Shown one piece after another: positions 57,721 through 64,000 of a DNA stretch of 64,000 nt. Below the pieces are notes generated by a model. That model had not been told where the DNA came from. It saw only the letters and a list, made by a program, of their open reading frames with translations, and made no database searches. The stretch covers positions 11,054,001 to 11,118,000 of the forward strand of contig CM065306.1 of the NCBI GenBank assembly GCA_033032175.1, in the 5' to 3' direction. The translations under genes and the position numbers were made by a program. Positions within the stretch are counted from its first letter, which is position 1. Every line of letters begins with the position of its first letter. The stretch is from Saturnia japonica. Taxonomy: Eukaryota; Arthropoda; Insecta; Lepidoptera; Saturniidae.

Positions 57721-58554
57721 ATAAAAAAAAATTAAATTCCTGTTCCTTGGTAAGCGAAACGATATGGCTTTTTAAAATGGTAATAATACTCCATATAAGC
57801 TTTTTAGGAAAAAATAAATAAAAATTAATATTAATATCAATTAATTATTAAAATACATAAACTGAAACTATTTTTTTCTATTTGTTTTTTTTTTACTCAA
57901 AACCATAACTTATGATGGATATACGTAATACCTTATTATTTCTGAAAAAAGCGATAAGTAGGTGGCGTGTAGGCGAGTTATTGAGTGCTGAAAATAGCAT
58001 CAGAATATGTTTGAATAATAGTCCAGTAAAAATATGTTCTAAAATACTACTACACTGATACCACTCATATCCACCACTGTGGCAAAATATCTCTATGTAC
58101 ATAGAGCTGATTTATAGGTACCACGGATTTGCCCTGTCAAAAATAAAAAATAAAACTTTATATGATAAACTAATTTAAAAAGAGGTAAATATTTTACACA
58201 TTGCATTTTGATAACCTATACCAAGCTAAAATCTTTGTTGTCGTATTTAAAAAAAATAATCAGGCCTTTGTCAGTAAATGTGTGTCTTCTATTAATTTCC
58301 CAGTTTCTTTTCTTCTTCTATAGCTTCCAAGAACAAAAATTGAACTTACATTTTAAGACGCTTAAGACAAAAATAACCAGAATTGTTTGTAAAATATACG
58401 TATAAACGAGTCGAATTTATGTTCCTAAAAATTTAGGTAACCCTTAAGGTCTTAGGTGTCCCTTAGATGTTGGTGAAAACGAAATTTCCCTAAGTAGTCA
58501 CTTAAATGTACGTTCCTTAAAATTAGGGGACGTCGGTGAAAACGGGCGTTAGAT
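57721..58554. other. AT-rich DNA, nothing recognised
   Basis: No coding or terminal-repeat pattern was identified. Confidence 0.35.
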
Positions 58555-59215
58555 ACCCATAAATATTGATTTTTGTTACGTAAGTCGGAAGTCGAGGCCC
58601 TCCCGAACTGCTTTATCCGCGTGCGCTAGTGTAATCGTTAATGATACGCAAAAGACAATGTTCTACAATAATATTGGTCCTTAGTATATCTAAAAAAAAA
58701 TCAGCGATAGCGTATGCTAACTCTTATACATAAGCCACAATACAGTATTTTGTGCATAAAATTAGGTGAAAATTAAAAAGTGATTTATAAGCATTATTTT
58801 TAAACATGGCATATAAATCCTTACGAATAAAGGCCAGTTACTTCATCATAAACAAAATTTTATCAAGTTAAAATTTTCTCTTTAGAGTATGCTATTTGGA
58901 CATATAGTTTAGGAGAAAATGAAAAATTAAAATAATTTGTACTTGCGGAAACAACAATTATGATAAACTACGCAGTGTTTGTCGGATAAAATTAACACGG
59001 GTTAAACCGTGAGACACAGCTTGTGTATCATATACTTGTAGAAGTTAAAGTACCAAGAAAAAGTCAGCAATAACATATGTCAATCATCGAAGGATCTCTC
59101 ACAATAAGAAATTTTATATTTAAAATAACCGGGAACCAGGGTAGTACGATTCGCGTGTGTGCCCGATTGACGGCATTTTGCAGTCCACGCGAGGGAAGCT
59201 GCGGGCACAGCTAGT
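58555..59215 (+). mobile_element. Helitron-like repeats, two overlapping copies
   Basis: ATAAATATTGATTTTTGTTA and CTGCTTTATCCGCGTGCGC match the repeat at 54847-54920. 58730-59010 matches 16325-16690 in reverse. The final end reads GAAGCTGCGGGCACAGCTAGT in two pieces around an AGCTG...CAGCT hairpin (CTAGT at 59211-59215). Confidence 0.55.
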
Positions 59216-61904
59216 AACATAATATAATATAAACGACTACGACACATTTTGAGTTCTTTTTTTAAATTTCGAGCAGGCAAAGCTATTAGTGTAAGTTAAT
59301 TACATATTTGTATAGACCAAATTAATAAATTATAGTTATAAAGGTGTCAAATAAAGGTAAATAACCAAATCATATTTTATTTAACAGTCACGTTGATTTT
59401 ATTAACAAGTTTAATATTATTTACAATAAAATAAAATTGTAAATGTTATTTCCTCCGGCTCCGGTCCGGGCGCACTAAAAGTTTGTAATTACAAGTTATC
59501 AGAGGTTGATGCACCGCATGCTTCCATCACGGTGCGAGCTGTGTTCGACCACAGTATACCAATGTTGCAAGTAGACACACGAATAAATACAATTTGCGTT
59601 GAAGAAGCGTTTCTTATTAAACCAATAATCTATACTTATCATAAAAGAGTACGAGTCGAAATCTGCACATTAAGGATATATGAGAAAAAATAATACGTGG
59701 CTTTAGAATCATGGACAAAACAAAATTCGATACGATTTTAAATTTTTTGTCTGTCTGTCTGTCGCTATGTTTGAACACCAATCACGCAAAAAGTACTTGA
59801 CCGAATTTAATGAAATTTGGTATGATTCTACTTTATAGTCTGAAGGTATATTTGTGATGCATTCAGAACACGTAAGGAAATTTGTCTGGTCTAAAATTGC
59901 GTTTAGGATAAGTACATACAAAAAAAAAGAATGTATGTTTAAGTAATTTTGTAATATATTTAGTGAAACAAAGTGAAAATATATGAAACTGATCTAAATT
60001 ATTTTATTTTTACATATTAAATATAAAATAAAATGGAAACGTATTTTTTCCCCAGGAGTATTCATATATGACGCTATACCTACGGCTTTGTTTAAATTAT
60101 CTTGAAATTGATTTGATATCTACAAAAGATGGGAAATTTCGAATGTATATTTTTTCATGGATGTTCATCCATATCTTTGTTGTTTATGAACCGATTTGGA
60201 TGATTCTTTTTTTTGGATAGGGAATACCTCAAGAGTGGTTCCATTGTAATTTAATTGGCATTGAACCTTCAACTTCGAAAGATACAAAAAGGAGCTCTTC
60301 AAAATCGTTGAAGTAGATGTTCTTTTTTTGTTAAAAATTATACTGAACGGACATATTCATTACTTTTCGCTTTACAAATTGCACATTAGCAAATAGCAAA
60401 AAAAAGCTTTACTAAGCTTCTCGTAAGGGACGGCTAACATTTAAAATGATTTTAGTTGGGTATTCTCATAGCTTATCCGTCAATCATCAGAAAAACCATT
60501 CTTTATCAAACTCCAAAAAAACATACCAAAGGATGTGCTTTTATTGAAAATCCGAAGAGTTCATACAGACGTTAGAATCTTTCTCACACGTTTACATGTC
60601 TGTCGGTACGGAGATGAGAGATAAATATGAAGTTTCGGTACTGGGTTAGTGGTTCTCACTGTGGCTCGTGTCTCGCGTACGAGCACCACATAAATGCACG
60701 CATTTGATGAACACAGGTTCAATAAACTGACTTCGCTTTGCGAAGGCACTGTGACGAACACTCTTTTACGCTATTACTTATAATCATGTTTTGAATTATT
60801 ATAGATAAATTATGGTGTTCAAGGCCCTTAATTATTTTTACAGCGTTCGGCAAGCCATTGCCCTTTGGCTTAAGGTATTCTGAGAATGATCCGAGATAAA
60901 TGCGTTTGTAAGAATTAACGAGTAATAAAACGGGAAAATTTAGATATAACTTACGAATCGTTTAATAACAAATAATTTATTCTACATTAACATATTTCTC
61001 TTTAATTTCCTGCAAATTTATCATAAAGCTGACGTAAATGTACACATCATATCGAAAGACAATCATGGTAATTTATTAGTTTTATAATATTTAAACAATA
61101 TTATTTTTTTATGTACTATGCAAACGATACAGACGCTCTCTGTTTCATTTTATTAGTAACTAAGTAACCAAACGATTCCTGTCAAATCTGTTGATGTATC
61201 GTTACGTTACACTTGCACTTGTAAAAAAACATTAGGTACCTAACAATATAACAAAATACAAAACAGTTGTTAATTATTTTATCACAGATGCTGATTTTAA
61301 AATATTTCTATAAATAAACAACATAATTATTTTTATTTTAGTAAGAAAACAATTTTTTTGTATTAACATTTATTGTTGTTCTTGTCGGCGTTTGACAGCG
61401 TCGTCGAACGATATTGGGAATGCATAAGATGCTCCTCAGCCTTTAGTAGAGGCTTTTACTAAAAATCAAATTAAAAGTAGAAAGGTATTTGGTTTACAAG
61501 AATTAAAACAAAATTTTAGTTGCTATGTGTATAAATAATAATATACAATTAAAAAAAAACCATTTTGTGGATCATTTGCTTAACATGCGTCTAATTTTTA
61601 CTACTTATTTTAAAGAATTTTTTAAATCTGGTGTTGTGAGTCGGTTCGCGTGCTATTCGGATGTTATTCGGTTTTTCTTTAAGTTCTGTTTATTCGAATT
61701 TTATGTGAAATTTCGAATGAATCTTTTTATATATGTCGTTGCGTACTGTATGTGGTATTCCAATTTCTGAATTTGGATACTCATTAAAAAGGGGAATAGC
61801 ATTTGTATAAAATTCTTAATTGTAGAAATATGGTTGGATACACACACTATGAGACAATAAATAACAAAATTAAAATGAAAAAGTTTTTAGTGACCGGATT
61901 AGTT
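59216..61904. other. Intron/flank DNA with repeat phrases
   Basis: Within SMG6 intron 14. A GTCTGTCTGTCGCTATGTTT phrase followed by AATTTAATGAAATTTGGTAT (59745-59825) is a repeat tail. AACCGATTTGGATGATTC (60190) occurs in reverse at about 40333. No exon continuing SMG6 was found. Confidence 0.35.
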
Positions 61905-62055
61905 GCAGAGCACTTTATGGCGGGTCTGCCCACACGTGAACAACAACAACCTAGTGCAGGTTTACAGGATCCTTTCTGGATGCGAGCAGCGCAGGGACCA
62001 ATCGTGGCGATCTTTGGGGGAGGCCTATGTCTAGCAGTCGACGTCTTTTAGCTGA
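61905..62055 (+). mobile_element. RTE LINE 3'-end fragment
   Basis: The frame contains AGLQDPFWMRAAQ, and the DNA ends GGGGGAGGCCTATGTCTAGC then AGTCGACGTCTTTTAGCTGA, the coding end of RTE elements (compare 36475-36823 in reverse). The short ORF here is this fragment, not a host gene. Confidence 0.6.
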
Positions 62056-62335
62056 ATGGATGGGTAGACGGATTAATTGCAGTGTATTAGTGATTATTAT
62101 AAAGATTGGATATATTTAAAAAAAGTTGCATAAATCTTTATTATAATTTTATAAATTATATCAATTGGTTTATTTATCTGTATTATATTGATCAACATTT
62201 TTTAGCTTCAAGTGTCAAAAAATAAATGTCTAAGAAAAGGTCACTGACGAATTGCATGATTAATCTGTCAAGTTTTAATTGAGTAAAGACATCATTATCT
62301 TTATTATTTTTCCTTTGCATTTTCCTGTATTTCCT

Positions 62336-62390
62336 TAGGAGGCTTGCCTTTGCCCAACAGTGGGGTACTTATAGGCTCGTAATAAGGGAT
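62336..62390 (+). repeat. RTE/SINE 3'-end scrap
   Basis: GAGGCTTGCCTTTGCCCAAC followed by AGTGGGGTACTTATAGGCT matches a familiar lepidopteran retro-repeat end (GCCCAGCAGTGGGA...). Confidence 0.5.
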
Positions 62391-63534
62391 TTTCTAGTAC
62401 ATGGCTGGATAACTACTACTATAGCATATATTGGTGTTTCGGCAGCTAACACTTGAGTGTGTAGGTCTCCTTTCTACGTAAAGTTTGTTAACATATTCAT
62501 TTGTTTTTATTATTATTGTTAATTTTTAACCCTGCCGGTTCTTGGTCTGCAGACTTAAAAAATCTTAATATTTTCTACATTTCAAATATGAAAACTTGAC
62601 AACACTCAGTGTGTTCCTGAGAGGTGTTTTGAATATGTTAGTCCGCAACTTCAATCGCGTAACGCTGCGATGTTTTCTTTTGTTTAAGTTTTAGGATAGC
62701 ATCCACAACGACCAAGTCAAGCCATTCCTATGTTGCAATTTAGGATGACTAACTCAGTCGCTTGCGTCTTCTGTTTGACGTTGGTGTAAGACACACTGGT
62801 TACCATTCTATACAAAATCATTTTCGGTTGCATCATTAATTAATATAGTTTTAATTCTGGTTAAACGTATATTACTTATATGTATAAAAAAAGTACGGTG
62901 CAATCGAAAAATAACGGTGCGATCGCCGAGAGACAGGTTCTACCGGTAGAGTTCGGCGGGCGTGCTAATTACCTGGGACAATTCCAGAAAATTTTAAAAT
63001 CTTAAAATAAAACTGTCTGCAATTGACATTAATATATTATAGCGTGAATTGGAGCTAATTATGATTTATTCGTTGTCGATCGGGCAAGAGTGCACGAGGC
63101 CCGGTCTAACAATATTCCATCAAGTCTTACGGAACTATGTATTTGTACTGTACTTATACAAAATATACTGACAATTTAACTAAAAAAAAGGTCAAGTGGC
63201 GAGTTGAACTCGCGTTCTGACGGTTCCGAACTGGTTACATTAGGTACATATTACTTATTTAACACTTAAACCACAATAAGTAATTTAATGTTACAAAATA
63301 ATGAAAAAATATTTATGTTATGTTTACGTGATCATTGTTTACTATTATATGGATAACATTATATGCGTAGCTTGTAGGAGGGGTTTGTTTAACTGTATAT
63401 GGAGCTTGGAAGTACCCTATATGGTTTTGATAATCGGTCAGTGAGTGTCACTTTGAAACTTTTAGTATGAAGGGCTGTATCTTTTTATTATGTTAACCTA
63501 AAAACTTCATTTTTTACAGCTCCATGAGGCTATA
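62391..63534. other. AT-rich DNA, nothing recognised
   Basis: No exon, transposon end or RNA gene could be supported. A tRNA-like phrase at about 63189-63230 was considered and rejected. Confidence 0.35.
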
Positions 63535-64000
63535 GTATTGTTATTTACGAAATAGCTACTATCCACAGCCTACCAATAGTTATAATTAATATTTAGTGGC
63601 GTATCCCTTATTTTCAATAACAGCACTGCAACGACGTGGCATTGATTCAATCAATTTCATACATTTTTCTAGGGGGATAGAATTCCATGCTTCAACAAAT
63701 GCTTCATATAGATCGTTTTGTCTGGTGTTACGTTTGTTTGAGACTTTCTTTTTAACAATATACCAGAGATTTTCTATCGGGTTTAAATCCGGACTATTTG
63801 CTGGCCAGTGTAAATCGGATATACGCTGTTCGCTAAGGAAACATTTGACGCTATTGGCCGTGTGTTTAGGGTCATTGTCGTGCTGAAAGATCCAGATTAA
63901 ACGCGAATGATCGTCCGAGTAGGGAATCATTGTGTGTTCTAAGATATTTTTGTATTGCCATTGATCCATTGTACCTTCAATCTTCCGAACGGGTCCAACT
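63535..64000 (-). mobile_element. Second Tc1-like copy, cut by the window edge
   Basis: From TATTGTTATTTACGAAATAG onward it is nearly identical to 50326-50800. Unlike the first copy, the ~290-bp left flank with the terminal inverted repeat is absent, so this copy is truncated on that side. It continues past 64000. Confidence 0.85.
63586..63969 (-). pseudogene. Tc1-like transposase C-terminal half (partial)
   Basis: The frame from 63969 reads MDQWQYKNILEHTMIPY, LIWIFQHDNDPKHTANSVKC (second catalytic Asp), SPDLNPIENLWYIVKKKVSN (Glu), then RCSAVIENKGYATKY-stop. It is open throughout, and upstream coding DNA (GPVRKIEGT) continues to the edge. Whether the full copy is intact cannot be seen; the missing left terminus suggests it is not mobile. 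Confidence 0.85.

Noticed and set aside
61803..62051. Possible further SMG6 exon
   Set aside because: The coding part is the RTE ORF2 end on the plus strand; no SMG6 similarity, and no acceptor fits phase 1.
63189..63235. tRNA-like phrase (GAGTTGAACTCGCGTTC)
   Set aside because: The B-box-like GAGTTGAACTCGC has no paired A box at tRNA spacing and no cloverleaf could be drawn; probably repeat debris.

Overview
The window looks like nuclear DNA of a lepidopteran insect (moth or butterfly). It is AT-rich, its host genes have introns, and its repeats are of kinds familiar from Lepidoptera: RTE-type LINE tails ending in GATGATG, tRNA-derived SINE heads, and repeats that open TCTATACTAATA and close CTAGT. 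No species can be named from the sequence alone. There is no CRISPR array, operon or convincing tRNA/rRNA gene.

Two host genes can be supported, in divergent orientation about 12.9 kb apart. On the minus strand (9423-10658) is an intact single-exon gene for TDP-43 (TBPH/TARDBP), an RNA-binding protein with an N-terminal domain, two RRMs and a Gly/Gln-rich tail with the conserved short helix. On the plus strand (from 23519) is SMG6/EST1A, the nonsense-mediated-decay endonuclease and telomerase-binding homologue. I placed 14 consecutive exons (23519-56375) with GT-AG junctions and matching phases; they encode 1163 residues, through the 14-3-3/TPR-like domain into the following helical region. 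The PIN nuclease domain must lie beyond the right edge. No direct functional link between the two genes is visible; both act in RNA metabolism.

Nearly everything else is mobile DNA, much of it nested. 1-9.4 kb: a decayed THAP-coding element with inverted ends (possible P-superfamily relic), small inverted-repeat elements, a SINE, and a ~0.9 kb foldback element with ~300-bp arms. 11.4-15.8 kb: an inverted-repeat element split by a cecropia-type mariner fragment that is itself split by a second mariner; then another dead cecropia-type mariner with a perfect 31-bp-arm palindrome at its end. 17757-22908: a complete but dead hAT element with a perfect 8-bp target duplication, carrying an 1150-bp insert flanked by a 9-bp duplication. 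Intron 2 of SMG6: a hAT-like relic holding an 826-bp solo LTR with a 5-bp duplication. Intron 3 (13 kb): a 60-bp tandem repeat, an RTE LINE relic, a jockey/CR1-like LINE relic cut by a Helitron-like repeat, an R2-like LINE with a restriction-like endonuclease cut by an RTE copy, a TIR element with a Tc1/mariner-superfamily transposase, and a MITE. Intron 9: three adjacent TIR elements. Intron 11: a Tc1 element whose transposase is split by a 5'-truncated LINE. Right of exon 14: Helitron termini, one attached to a recognisable Helitron helicase C-terminus, and a second Tc1 copy running off the end.

The best candidates for undescribed biology are the THAP/inverted-repeat element at the left, the 0.9 kb foldback element, the unidentified 1150-bp insert in the hAT element, and the Helitron family whose autonomous remnant is caught beside its own 3' terminus. 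No intact defence, toxin or novel multi-gene system is visible.
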